NCBI GenBank assembly: GCA_003427395.1
Contig: BFEA01000326.1
Span: 348,494 to 375,216 of the forward strand
Direction: 5' to 3'
From: Chara braunii
Taxonomy: Eukaryota > Streptophyta > Charophyceae > Charales > Characeae
DNA: 26,723 bases
Part shown: positions 1 through 9,266 of the stretch, in pieces
Layout of the letters: each line of letters begins with the position of its first letter
Numbering within the stretch: the first letter of the stretch is position 1
Made by a program: the position numbers and the translations under genes
The notes under the pieces: generated by a model
Told to the model about the DNA's origin: nothing
Database searches by the model: none
What the model saw: only the letters and a program-made list of their open reading frames with translations

Positions 1-181
1 TACAGGCAACACAGACATCCCGAACCGATCGGCCCCCCTAAGAGTGCAGTTGGCACTCCAAACAAGGAATCACCGACTGTTTAGCACTACCGAAGGGTGC
101 TAAGTTGGACACACACACAAATACTTAGAAAAAATTAGAGGAAGGACAAACAACAGGAAAAGGACCGACAGACAGAAAAAT

Positions 182-183
<2 letters not shown>

Positions 184-246
<63 letters not shown>

Positions 247-249
247 NNN

Positions 250-307
<58 letters not shown>
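184..307. repeat. (TG)n and (GA)n microsatellites around a gap
   Basis: A pure TG run (184-246) is followed by three Ns (247-249) and a pure GA run (250-307). Open frames across it encode only Cys-Val, Thr-His, Glu-Arg or Ser-Leu dipeptide runs and are not genes. The Ns show that the assembler could not bridge the change of motif, so both lengths are unreliable. Confidence 0.95.
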
Positions 308-312
<5 letters not shown>

Positions 313-373
313 CTAAGTCACCTAAGTGTATCTGTGTGTGCGCTGCGCCTTCGCCCGCCAGCGGGATTGCGAT

Positions 374-465
374 TTGTGAGTATGTGAGTGTGTGTGTCTA
401 TGTATGTGTGTGTGTGCGCGCGCGCGTGGTGGGTGGCGGGGGTGTGGAGCGACCCATCCCTCACC

Positions 466-543
<78 letters not shown>

Positions 544-890
544 CAAAAAAAAAAAAAAGCAAATCGAATGAATCTTTTGCTAGAACACAAAAATATACAT
601 TACTGTGTGTGTGTGTACGTGTGGGCCTGTTGGGGGTGGGGGAGCGACCTCGCCCCCACCAATCAATCAATCAATCAATTAACGAAAAAAAAAAATGCAA
701 AATCGAATGAATCTTCCGCCAGAACATGGAAATATACAATACAGCGTGTGTGTGTGTGTATACGCCTGTGGGGGGTGGGGGGGCGACCCCGGCCCTACCA
801 ATCAATCAATCAATCATTCAATCAATGGAAAAAAAAAAAAAAAAAATCAAATGAATCTTCGCTAGAACATGAAACTATACAATCCTACCT
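374..890 (+). repeat. Composite tandem array, three units
   Basis: Three successive units share one order of parts: a TG-rich run, a G-rich/C-rich stem containing GCGACC, an (ATCA)n run ending near 541, 680 and 825, a poly-A run, and a short unique block containing AATGAATCTT and AGAACA followed by ATATACA or CTATACA. The units start near 374, 605 and 742. Unit 1 is longest because its ATCA run extends from about 468 to 541. A fourth TG run at 890-901 leads straight into the palindrome cluster that follows. The poly-Asn/Gln/Ser frames over the ATCA runs are artefacts. Confidence 0.85.
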
Positions 891-900
891 GTGTGTGTGT

Positions 901-1050
901 GCTCTGAAACCGCGCGTTCATTGAACGCGGGTTTTCCATTCAGAAACTGAACGTAATGCACGCGTGTTCAATGAACGAGACTGAACGTGGAGTGAATACG
1001 CGTTCAAAAACGGGACCGAACACGCGTTCATTGAACACGGGTTTTCCGCG
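901..1050. repeat. Cluster of CGTTCA/TGAACG palindromes
   Basis: CGCGTTCA-T-TGAACGCG (913-929) has perfect 8-bp arms. It recurs as CGCGTTCA-T-TGAACACG at 1023-1039, and GTTCA-A-TGAAC lies at 966-976. Single half-sites (CTGAACG, CGCGTTCAAA) lie between them. The first and last copies are each followed by CGGGTTTTCC, giving a 110-bp direct repeat. The arrangement resembles subterminal repeats of a DNA transposon, but no transposase or matching terminal repeat was found here. Confidence 0.7.
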
Positions 1051-1190
1051 AGCTCGTATGGGTTGCCATGCACAGGGGGTTCCAAAGCTCCGTCCTCGGC
1101 ACCCTGTCACAAGCGGTTAACGTGTAGCTGAAAATTCATGAATGAAAATTCTGAAGTGAGAGTTTTGGGCAGTCTGAAAATCCCGAATGG

Positions 1191-1370
1191 TCCTGAAGTG
1201 GTAAAAGATCCGAAGACCCTGAAAACCACCTGTTTAGGCAGGCTGCATCCTAAAGTGGTGAAGGGTGTCCTGAAGTGGTGAAAGGTCCGAAGACCCTGAA
1301 AACCACATGTTTAGGCAGGCTGCATCCTGAAGTGGTGAAGGGTGTCTTGAAGTGGTGATGAAAAGTACGA
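1191..1370. repeat. 77-bp minisatellite, just over two units
   Basis: A unit starting TCCTGAAGTGGT recurs at 1191 and 1268, and a partial third starts at 1345 (TCTTGAAGTGG). Both full units contain GAAGACCCTGAAAACCAC and TTTAGGCAGGCTGCATCCT. No coding frame follows the periodicity. The DNA on either side (1051-1190 and 1371-1700) shows nothing recognisable. Confidence 0.85.
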
Positions 1371-1734
1371 TTATTGTTAACCTTCTCTCCTATCCTACCT
1401 CAGTGTGACCAACACTTAGGACCATCACCCTACCTGTATTGAGGGCAATTTGGACCAGACAGCAGTGACAAGCACCAAGGCCGGGCCAACCTCCCAGCCG
1501 TGATGGAAGCGGAAGAGGACGAACCTTGCCATATGGGAAGTTTGGACGCCAGGCTCATGCAATCTTCTACCGGCCCAATTCAGAGACTCTACCCAGCAGG
1601 ATTACCTAAGTAAGGCAGGCCAGCACCTGTGGACACATCCTACCGTCCTTCCCCTAGCTTACCCAAGGCTAGGTGGAGCTCAGACTAGTCGGAGCGACTT
1701 ATATCCCTACCCCTACCCTAGAGCTAAGCCATGC

Positions 1735-1980
1735 GTGTGTAGACTCCCCAGCCAGTATTGTAATTTGTGTGTGTGTGTGTGCCCAGAGTCTATGTATGTT
1801 TGTATGAGCCATAGGGCCATGTGTTTTTGTATCTGCCCGAAGGCTCTGTGTGCTGTGTGTACCTGTATAGCGAGATGTATGTGCCCGAAGGCCAGATATG
1901 CGCAGTCTATGTGTGCTCTGTGTAACCGTATAGCGAGATGTATGTGCCCGAAGGCCAGATATGTGCATTGTGCAGTGCTA
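1735..1980. repeat. 63-bp direct repeat in TG-rich DNA
   Basis: TATAGCGAGATGTATGTGCC begins at 1866 and again at 1929, and each copy continues through CGAAGGCCAGATATG. Looser copies of the GTGCCCGAAGGC/CTGTGTG theme occur from about 1780. Frames here are Cys/Val-rich and have no family resemblance. Confidence 0.75.
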
Positions 1981-2050
1981 TGNANAGNGAACTATTTGTT
2001 CGTTTGAAGAGATGACAGGCCAAGCTGGACAAGAACCCTCCCCAAAGTCC

Positions 2051-2117
2051 CCAGCCAGGCTCGAACCCGTGATCTATGACATGTGACCTGAAGACTACCA
2101 TTTGAGCAACAATAGCA
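2051..2117 (-). repeat. tRNA-derived SINE-like sequence
   Basis: Read on the minus strand, TTGCTCAAATGG (complement of about 2098-2109) matches the tRNA D-arm/A-box pattern. GGGTTCGAGCC (complement of 2058-2068) is a near-perfect B-box/T-loop. Their spacing of about 40 nt fits a polymerase III internal promoter. The acceptor and T stems do not pair properly, so this is a tRNA-derived SINE head or tRNA pseudogene, not a working tRNA. Confidence 0.6.
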
Positions 2118-2343
2118 AACNGCCCGTGTGTGTGANAGGGCCAGACTGGGGAGATCAACAGAACAACCAGGCGCAACAGCCACAAGCAACCCAGGCAGTA
2201 TCAAGACCCAACATTATCGGTGACATACAACACCATGGAGCGCAGGCAGTGTCTGTGTAAGCTTACGGTGCGTCAGCCCAATGTGTCAAGCCCTGCGTCA
2301 TTCTAANGCCCTGCCGGTGTCCATGTGCAAGGNTGTAATTNAG

Positions 2344-2413
2344 TTTTGAACCCGCAACCTCATACCACAATGCGCATTTCCAACGGGCGCTCTAACCACT
2401 GAGCTACATCAAC
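2344..2413 (-). repeat. Second tRNA-like SINE or tRNA pseudogene
   Basis: On the minus strand TAGCTCAGTGGTTAGAGCG is a textbook tRNA D-arm (A-box; complement of about 2388-2406). GCGGGTTCAAAA (complement of about 2344-2355) is a B-box/T-loop. The seven bases before T8 (GTTGATG) have no complement on the 3' side, and the region beyond contains Ns, so the acceptor stem cannot form. It lies about 230 bp from the previous copy in the same orientation. Confidence 0.6.
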
Positions 2414-3230
2414 TCGACTGTATTTTTCCTATAAAAGAAAAAAAACAGCGAGCCGTGAGGTCTATGACATGCAAACTGGGCTACTTTTGTCTCTCATTAA
2501 CCGAAGGCTATTCCCACGGACTCACATGAAGACAACGCCAAGAGTCAAAGCTTNACNTCCTCCGGGTGACGAAACACAGTACTGTAATGCNTTCAGGTCG
2601 TCTGTGGGGACTAAAGAGAGTCAGATGAGGGATACGGACCTGACAGTGCATCCCATGCATTACGCCTGAAGGACCGGACAACTTCTGTGCTGGGGAAAGA
2701 AACACAGAAGGCAAGTGACTTGACTGTTGCCTTGCAGCGTTAGACATCTCACCACTTGATGTCCGTTGGTATCCAAAGTGCGTTTGACTTACCAGCATCT
2801 AGCGGGTAGGTCCCCACCTACCCAGATCCCATGGTTCAGGCCGCCTACTCTCGTCATAATGNNGGGTCAGGAAATCTCAAATAGAATAGATATATTAGAT
2901 ATATAGAGAAATTTGGCAATTGGGACATCGTGCAGGACTCCCTCCGGGAATGTGGGTTGTTTGTGTGAAACGACAGGGGAATGGGTTGTGTGAAACGACA
3001 GCGGAAAACGGTGCTGCCTGTTGGTGTCTCGGGGCTCCTTCCAGCCACTCACCAGATGCGAACAAACATAGGAGTGCATGTTTCGAAGAGAACACGACGA
3101 CTAGATACGTTCGCCATTTTGCCATTTTGAGGGTGGTGGAACCAGGCCCTCGGTGCGTGGAGTCACGACCGACGACCGTCCCGCAAGGGTCATGGCTGGC
3201 AGAAGAACAGAGGGATCGAAAGACTGTGAG
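2414..3230. other. Non-coding DNA upstream of the carrier gene
   Basis: No convincing gene, only short overlapping frames on both strands, some crossing Ns. A small direct repeat containing TGTGTGAAACGACAG occurs twice between about 2955 and 3002. The segment from about 3050 to 3230 probably includes the upstream promoter region of the carrier gene. Confidence 0.5.
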
Positions 3231-3237
3231 GTATTCC

Positions 3238-3246
3238 TATAAAAGG
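3238..3246 (+). promoter_or_regulatory. Probable TATA box of the carrier gene
   Basis: TATAAAAGG is a consensus TATA box about 365 bp before the chosen start codon. Transcription would begin near 3265-3275, leaving a 5' UTR of about 330 bases. That UTR contains the in-frame stop TGA (3453-3455) that bounds the reading frame upstream. No transcript evidence is available. Confidence 0.55.
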
Positions 3247-3602
3247 CGATTGATAAGCTAATCAGGAGTAGTAGATTCGTGATTGAATGGCTGGTGCTAT
3301 CGCAGGCGATGTGGGAGAGAGTGCAGGGGGGGAGGCACCGTTGTCGTCACGAGAGGATAGCCCTGGTTTGTTGTTTGCCTGCTCGGGTTAGTGTTCGATG
3401 ATAGAGTGAGCGGGGAGGGAGCGGGGTATCCCGACGACGATCACATACGCACTGAGCTTCAGCCGAGGTTGGAAACTGGGGTGGAGGCCCGGAGTCCTAC
3501 GTCGCCAGCGGCTGGGAAGAGGCACCGCCCATCAGTCAGATTGCTGCCTTTCGGCGATCACCTGACCTCGTTCGAACGGGGGCCTGTGTCAGAGGAAGCG
3601 CA

Positions 3603-5606
3603 ATGGAGGCCATTGCAAAGAACCGCCAAACGTGCGCACTTTCTTTACCCCGTGCCACGATCGGTTGGGCGAATGGGGTGATGGGTCCCCATCTAACCGG
3701 TGGGGCAGTTGTTTCACCCTGTGGTGTCTCGACCTCCGTGGTCTTTGTGGGCCTGGGGGCGACGTCAGACACAAAGGGTGCAGAAGTGGGCAGCGGCGAG
3801 GGGTCATCCAGACGCCAGTTGTCGTCATCAGATGGTCGCGGAGGGGATGGTGAAGAAGTGGGACCTGGAACACGTGGGTGCGGTGGGAAGTCTGGGTCGA
3901 GGACTGGCCATGGGGCTCCGATGATTACGGTGGCAGGCACGCGGCGGCGTCGGCTATGTCTCCCTGTCGTGGCAATCCGTCGGGATGAAGGTCGCGACGA
4001 GCCCCCGCAGAATTCCACTTTGAGGCGGCAATTTGACGAGTTTGACCGCAATCGATCCGGTGCTATTGGCGAGGAGGAATTAAGGAGAGCTGTGGAGAAG
4101 CTGAGACTCCCCGTCTCTCGGAAGGACGTGAAGGAGTATGTGCAGAAGGCGGGCGGTCGTGTGACGTTTGATCAGTTTGCGGAGTTCACGAGGGGATTGG
4201 AGGACAGGCTGCATGCCACATTCAAGGAGCTGGACAAACGACAGAGGGGTGTTGTGTCCAAGGAGGTTATTCCAGAGGCTCTGAAGAGGTTCAACCTGCC
4301 GCCTAGGAAGGTGTATCAGGATGATCGGCTGGTGAGCGCCAGCGTGGGCAAGCCTCCGTCCGAAGGGTTTGGGTTCGAAGACTTGCGGAAGTACCTGCTG
4401 TGGGCGAGGGATGCTGAAGAGGTTGTGGGCTCACCAGCACGCGCTGGAACTGCGATTGACTTCGGCGGAGATTTCGACTGCAACTTGCCCCTCGCTCTCG
4501 AGAAGCGTGGCGTGATGCCCAACCTTCGCTTCCCTGAGGTGCGAACCATGAGAGACGTGGTCGCCGCCTCTATCTCCGGCGCAGTCGCTCGAACCGTCGT
4601 CGGTCCCCTAGAAAGGATGAGGATCATGCAGATGGTTGATCCCAGTCTGGCGAGGCAGGACCCTCGCGTGTTATTGAACCGGATCCGGACGGCCGAGGGT
4701 GACAGAGGGCTTCTGAGAGGTAATCTCCTCAACGTTCTTCGGCTGTATCCGGCCAAGTTGGTGGAGGCGCTAGTCTACAGGGCGTTGACCAATCGGTTTG
4801 ACCCAACTAGGCAAGGCACAGCAGGTCCGGCGAAGAAACGAGGCGGTGCGGATGCTGCGGAGGGGCAGAGACGGCAGGGATGGATGATGCCTGATTGGCA
4901 GCGAAACGCGATCGCGACGCTGGCATCAACGGCCGGAATTCTTACCTCGTATCCTATCGACACACTAAGAGTTGCAGTGCAAGCGCCGATCCGCGGGCTG
5001 GGGGCGGCGGCGGGGGCAGTGACGGAGGCAGTTCGGGATACCGTTGGGGGAGTGGGTGGGAATGGAGGTCGAGGTGTGGGCGGCGCCGGGACACCGGGGA
5101 CAGGTGGCAGAGGTGTTGGAGTAGTGGCCGGGGCAGACGGAAGAGGGGCTGGCGACATCGGGAGAGCGATCATGAGACGCCGAGGCGTAAGGGGGTTCTA
5201 CGACGGCATAGCTCCGCAGATCCTTCGCACCATTCCTTACTTTATCCTCAGCGGGTATGCCTTTTCCACAGTGGAGCGCTGGTACAAGAAGAGACAAGGC
5301 CGTGCGGATGCAGAGCCTGGGCCAGTGGCAATCGTATTGATAGCCACGGCGGCTGCGCTGTGTGCCCAAACCGCGCTCTATCCTTTGGAGACCGTTCAGA
5401 GGCGCATGCAGTTGCAAGCAGCCATGGGACCCGCCGCAGGACGGGTTTACTCCGGCATGATGGACGCCGTCAGGGAGATCATCAGGAGAGAGGGAGTTGG
5501 CGCGCTGTACGGCGGACTGGCGGTCAACAACCTGAAGCTCCTCCCAGCGGCCGCCGTCTCTTTCGCGATCCACAACTCCGCTCGGAATCTCTGCGACGCC
5601 TACTAG
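3603..5606 (+). CDS. EF-hand mitochondrial carrier (ATP-Mg/Pi or SCaMC/APC-like)
   Basis: A 667-residue SLC25-type carrier with an N-terminal calcium-sensing region, probably in the inner mitochondrial membrane. Residues 1-135 are low-complexity and basic, possibly a targeting sequence. A canonical EF-hand loop lies at 148-159 (D-R-N-R-S-G-A-I-G-E-E-E). Three further EF-hand-like units follow (about 180-195, 205-225, 250-268) but lack several calcium ligands. The carrier domain (about 318-663) has three repeats with signatures PLERMR (335-340), PIDTLR (451-456) and PLETVQRR (594-601). A Gly-rich insert (about 465-518) lengthens the loop of repeat 2. In the known family such proteins exchange ATP-Mg for phosphate under calcium control. 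Substrate here is inferred, and an SAM-transporter-like EF-hand carrier is the alternative. ATG 3603 is the first in frame after a stop at 3453 and has G at -3 and +4. The stop is TAG 5604-5606 and no intron is visible. Confidence 0.85.
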   Translation: MEAIAKNRQTCALSLPRATIGWANGVMGPHLTGGAVVSPCGVSTSVVFVGLGATSDTKGAEVGSGEGSSRRQLSSSDGRGGDGEEVGPGTRGCGGKSGSRTGHGAPMITVAGTRRRRLCLPVVAIRRDEGRDEPPQNSTLRRQFDEFDRNRSGAIGEEELRRAVEKLRLPVSRKDVKEYVQKAGGRVTFDQFAEFTRGLEDRLHATFKELDKRQRGVVSKEVIPEALKRFNLPPRKVYQDDRLVSASVGKPPSEGFGFEDLRKYLLWARDAEEVVGSPARAGTAIDFGGDFDCNLPLALEKRGVMPNLRFPEVRTMRDVVAASISGAVARTVVGPLERMRIMQMVDPSLARQDPRVLLNRIRTAEGDRGLLRGNLLNVLRLYPAKLVEALVYRALTNRFDPTRQGTAGPAKKRGGADAAEGQRRQGWMMPDWQRNAIATLASTAGILTSYPIDTLRVAVQAPIRGLGAAAGAVTEAVRDTVGGVGGNGGRGVGGAGTPGTGGRGVGVVAGADGRGAGDIGRAIMRRRGVRGFYDGIAPQILRTIPYFILSGYAFSTVERWYKKRQGRADAEPGPVAIVLIATAAALCAQTALYPLETVQRRMQLQAAMGPAAGRVYSGMMDAVREIIRREGVGALYGGLAVNNLKLLPAAAVSFAIHNSARNLCDAY

Positions 5607-5946
5607 AATTCGCTGTGTGTGTGTGTTTAGGGTCTACTCTCGTATTCCACGCAAGATGTGGGGAGGAGGAGGAGGAAGAGGACGCGGAGGGACTCAGGGG
5701 AGCGTGTAACGAGAAGGAAGTTTCTGAAAGCGTGTGCCTCGTGCAGATAGAACGTCGAAATCGCGTCGTACGAATGAAGATAGACGTGGATTTCGAAGAG
5801 AGAGACTTGCGTCGTACGAAAAACGACGAGGATCAATATGGCTTTCGAAGCGGCTGTTAGGTTCATTTCGCGAATTCGAGGGTGAGGGCGCGATAAACGT
5901 AGTGGGATGGGGGAGAGGGAAGAAGGGTTGACTGGGGTTTAGGGTA
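5607..5946 (+). other. 3' flank/UTR of the carrier gene
   Basis: A short TG run (about 5612-5625) and purine-rich DNA follow the stop codon. GCGTCGTACGAA occurs twice (near 5763 and 5810). No AATAAA is present close by. TGTAA motifs occur near 6344 and 6368, but whether they are used for polyadenylation cannot be judged. Confidence 0.35.
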
Positions 5947-5998
<52 letters not shown>

Positions 5999-6091
5999 CG
6001 ATCATGTATTGGAGGGAGAGAGGTGATAACCAAAATAGTGGAAGCTGTCGTTCAACTGGAGGAAGATCGCAACTGGAGGAAGATCGAAAGC

Positions 6092-6131
<40 letters not shown>

Positions 6132-6216
6132 CGATCATGCAGTGGAGGAGGGAGAGAGGTGATAACCAAAATAGGCGAAGCTGTCGTTCAACTGGAGGAA
6201 GAACGAAAGTGTTGCC
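5947..6216. repeat. 134-bp direct duplication with (GA)n runs
   Basis: Two units each consist of a (GA)n run (5948-5994 and about 6096-6127) followed by GATTGCCGATCATG (5993 and 6127), GGGAGAGAGGTGATAACCAA, and GAAGCTGTCGTTCAACTGGA. They differ at a few positions. The first unit also repeats CAACTGGAGGAAGATCG internally. This was probably made by unequal exchange between GA runs. Confidence 0.85.
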
Positions 6217-6815
6217 TTCCTGTCCTAATAGAGGGCGTCAATTGGTTGAATCAATCGTTGGGGGTATATATGTCCATGCGGCGAGCCTCGAACATTGTAG
6301 AACTGACGTAGGCTAGTATGGACATATTACGTGTATTTGTCAATGTAATGATATGCCCTGTATTTGTTGTAAATGTCATATCGGGGCTAAAATAACGAGT
6401 CGCAGTACGTTGCTTGATGGTCAGGGGAGTGCCTAGAGTTCATTGTGCTTGCGATGTAATCCCCGAAGGAACCGGTCTGAGATATTTCAGAGTTTGAACG
6501 TCGATAATTCAGAGTACCAACGTCATTCCTCGTGTGCCATCCGGATTCTAGATCCGGTCTGTGTTTTAGGAATGTAAGGTTCCACGAACTGAGGAAGTTT
6601 TATCGTTCTAAAAGTCTTAATCTAGAGCACCTGTGAGAGAGAGGAAGAGAATGAGTGTGAGAGAAAGGCAGAGAATGAGTTACCTTGCTATTTTCATTGA
6701 GGCCATGGTTCGACCGGGAAACTATCGCAATGGAGAGCAGTATTTCTGCACGGTGGTTGTGGCCACGCTGCAATTTTTTGAACGCAGTAACTGAGTGTAA
6801 GATATTTACGAGTCG
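6217..6815. other. Unassigned intergenic DNA
   Basis: No gene or element recognised. There are a few TGTAA motifs and a GA-rich stretch near 6630-6680. Frames are short and have no family resemblance. Confidence 0.4.
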
Positions 6816-7040
6816 TAATTGTGAACGTATGTCACTGTTGTTTGCAAGCCTTGTAATAGTGAGCGGTGTTTGATAAGCCTGGCGTAATTGTGAACGTATG
6901 TCACTGTTGTGATAAGCCTCGTAACAGTGAGCGGAGTTTGATAAGCCTGGCATAGTGAGTGTGTGAACGTATGTCATATGTAAGTCTTGTAAGTCTTGTA
7001 ATAGTGAGAGCGCTGGTGTTGACAAGCCTGCCATAGTGAG
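6816..7040. repeat. About 70-bp tandem repeat, three degenerate units
   Basis: GTGAACGTATGTCA recurs at 6821, 6890 and 6963 (spacing 69 and 73). Each is followed by a form of CTTGTAATAGTGAGCG and GATAAGCCTGGC, or GACAAGCCTGCC in the last unit. Units carry small indels. No coding phase is kept. Confidence 0.8.
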
Positions 7041-7700
7041 CGGGAGGGCGACTGGAAACCAGCGTGATTTCGTAGGCGGTTGCGACGTACGTTGCCGTGG
7101 TGCTGAAGATGTCCTGTGAGCTCTGTTGGTTTGAGGGGTATTGCTAACTGCTGGTGGCGTTTTGAGTCCTTATCCGTCAGTCCAATGCTTCGTGGTTGGA
7201 CTGTTGGGCCTGAATATCCTGATGAGTCGAGAGAAAGTCCGATTGAACTGACTGGCGAGTATGACAACACACTCGTGATCGTTGTGATGTATTAATTCTT
7301 TCTTTTTCTCATTCTAAAGTACTAAGTATTACTGTATTTCCTTTCTGCTGTTCATTTTGTTTATTTGGTCCTTTCGTGCGCTTCTGTCTGAGTTCAAGTC
7401 TTTAAGATGCGCCAAATAGTCCGTGCGGCCCGTGCCTGCTTGTTTAGAGTACCTGGAGCGCTGTTTAATTCACGGGTGGTTGTGTCCGGGGTGCCTGTGT
7501 CTGTGTCAACCCTGGATGATGACAGTCATACGTCGAAGTGACTCCCTGTCTTTGATGATGATGTGGACCTGACGACCTGTGCTCTGTTCAGGTATGCATA
7601 CGGTGTGAGGAAGTGATGATCTGCTACAGTCGGTCGTGGATGCTTGGACTGCCTGTCAGTGCTGGGCGGCTGCCCATCTGCTTGCCTTATCTTTGCATGA
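7041..7700. other. Unassigned intergenic DNA
   Basis: Nothing recognisable on either strand. T-rich from about 7290 to 7370. Confidence 0.35.
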
Positions 7701-8220
7701 TGCTCTGTCTTGGTAGTGTTTGGCTGCCGTTTGCGTCGCTGCGTTGTTGCCTTGCGGCCTTGCTGCCTTACTGCCTTGTTGCCTGCTGCTCAACGTGCCC
7801 CAGTGCTGCTTGCCTCGATGCTTGGTTGCCATGCTGCCTCGCTGCCGTGCTGCCTCGCTGCCATGCCGCCTCAATGCCTTGTGGTCTTGTTTCCATGTCG
7901 CCTTTGTCGCCTTTGCTACCTTGCTGCCTTCTTGCCTTGCTGCCCGTCTTGCCCACTGCTTATCGAGTAGCACTGTTGTTTGCCCTGTCGTTTCAAATTG
8001 GCTGCAGTCCTGCCTCGCTTTCATGTTGCTTTGTTNCATAGATGCCTAGCTGTTGTTGCGTGCTGTTCATTGCGCTGCCCAGCTGCTTGCTCTGTCCTTT
8101 GGCCACCTACCTGCCTTCCCTATGCCGTCCGGTCCATGTGCTTTGTCATTGCTTCGGCTGGTGCCTAGTTTCGTTCGACTTTGCGTTGTTGCTTGCATTG
8201 GTACCTGCCTACCGGTAGTT
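7701..8220 (+). repeat. Degenerate TTGCTGCC-type minisatellite
   Basis: Variants of TTGCTGCC, TTGCCTTGC and CTCGCTGCC recur irregularly, densest at 7735-7960 and thinner to about 8200. All three plus frames give Cys/Leu/Ala-rich strings and the minus frames give Gln/Ala/Arg-rich strings. Several frames being open at once is expected of an array lacking stop codons, so none is called as a gene. Confidence 0.7.
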
Positions 8221-8785
8221 GTCCACTCACACCAGGGGTGTTAAGTAGTTCATGTCACCTCATGATTGAAAGCATCAATATACAGACTGTGGAGGGTTCA
8301 GCCGCGTGGAAAGCCTGGGCAGCCGAGGAAACAGTCCGTTACTACTGTGTTTTCCATGTGCCTGTCTAAGCTATCCTTTTATGCATCCATATATTGTTTG
8401 TTTTATTCCCTCAAAGCCGGGAAAGCATACACGAAGCCTGAGAAAGGTCTATGGTTGCTTACATGCTGACAGTTTTAGGTACATTCGTTGTCTAATTCAT
8501 GATCCATCGAATGATAAGACTTAGTGTTGTTGCATCTTGCCTTGTACTCGTTTTACACACACACACACCGTTTCATTCACCGTTGCGTTCTTCCAACAAT
8601 GTTGCTTACGTTGTCACCTGCGTGGCTGTCCACTTGCAAGAGGCTGAATTTCAAAGCAGTTTCCGTCCATATCCATCCATATCCATATTCACCCATGTAT
8701 CCCTATCCAGGGTACACTCCAGAGTCCAGGGACAGTCTCTACTCAGGATGCAGCCCCGCAGCTTACCCCACAAAGCAAAGACGAA
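8221..8785. other. Unassigned DNA with a short ATCCAT repeat
   Basis: No gene recognised. CATATCCATCCATATCCAT occurs near 8668-8688 and a short (CA)n run near 8557-8570. Confidence 0.35.
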
Positions 8786-8975
8786 ATAGGGGGATCTGCA
8801 AATGCCTGACCAGCATTGTTTGGATGAACCACACATTTTTGCCCCACCACGCACAGACCACATTGGTGATGGTGATCTGCAAATGACTGACCAGCAAACA
8901 GCACAAGACATTCCGGGCTCGAAACACCAGCTGGGTGATCTACACATTGTTGGCCAGCATCCGTTGCACCAGNCT
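8786..8975 (+). repeat. Three dispersed GATCTGCAAATG...CAGCA units
   Basis: GATCTGCAAATGCCTGACCAGCA (about 8791), GATCTGCAAATGACTGACCAGCA (about 8874) and the more diverged GATCTACACATTGTTGGCCAGCA (about 8937) are copies of one motif with variable spacers. Their short frames have no recognisable family. Confidence 0.65.
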
Positions 8976-9098
8976 GAGATCCCTGCTAATCTCTGTGGTC
9001 TCACATTCTGCAGCACCCGTTTTATACACCGTCAGACTTCCTTCCAAGTCGCAATTGCCCTTCAGATTGATGTTGATCTTCCCCATCTTCAGCCAGAN

Positions 9099-9266
9099 GA
9101 TTGTAGTTATATCAGGGAACACGGCAGTCTTCCCCACCTACAGCAAAAGGATNGTAATTATATCACGGAAAAAGGCTTCACCATTGTTTATAAGTAGCAA
9201 CAAGGAGGGATTGTAATTATATCAGGGAGAAAGGCTTCACCATTGTTTGCAAGTAGCAACAAGGAA
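9099..9266 (+). repeat. 51-59-bp tandem repeat, three units
   Basis: Units starting GATTGTARTTATATCA lie at 9099, 9150 and 9209. Units 2 and 3 are nearly identical through GGCTTCACCATTGTTT, AAGTAGCAACAAGGA. Unit 1 has diverged after the first 20 bases. Confidence 0.8.

Noticed and set aside
180-924. Long plus-strand frames rich in Cys-Val, Glu-Arg and Ile-Asn-Gln-Ser
   Set aside because: They are translations of TG, GA and ATCA microsatellites, open because these repeats lack stop codons.
2344-2413. Functional tRNA gene
   Set aside because: The D-arm is good, but the acceptor stem has no 3' complement and the T stem is poorly paired.
4895-5860. 321-codon frame overlapping the carrier gene in another frame
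   Set aside because: It is a shadow of the carrier coding sequence: it lacks any family motif, and the carrier frame has all three SLC25 signatures.
6816-7040. CRISPR-like array
   Set aside because: Units are degenerate and contiguous, without unique spacers, in a eukaryotic context.
7613-8049. Cys/Leu/Ala-rich frames over the TTGCTGCC array
   Set aside because: All three plus frames are open at once and follow the minisatellite, with no signal peptide or domain logic.
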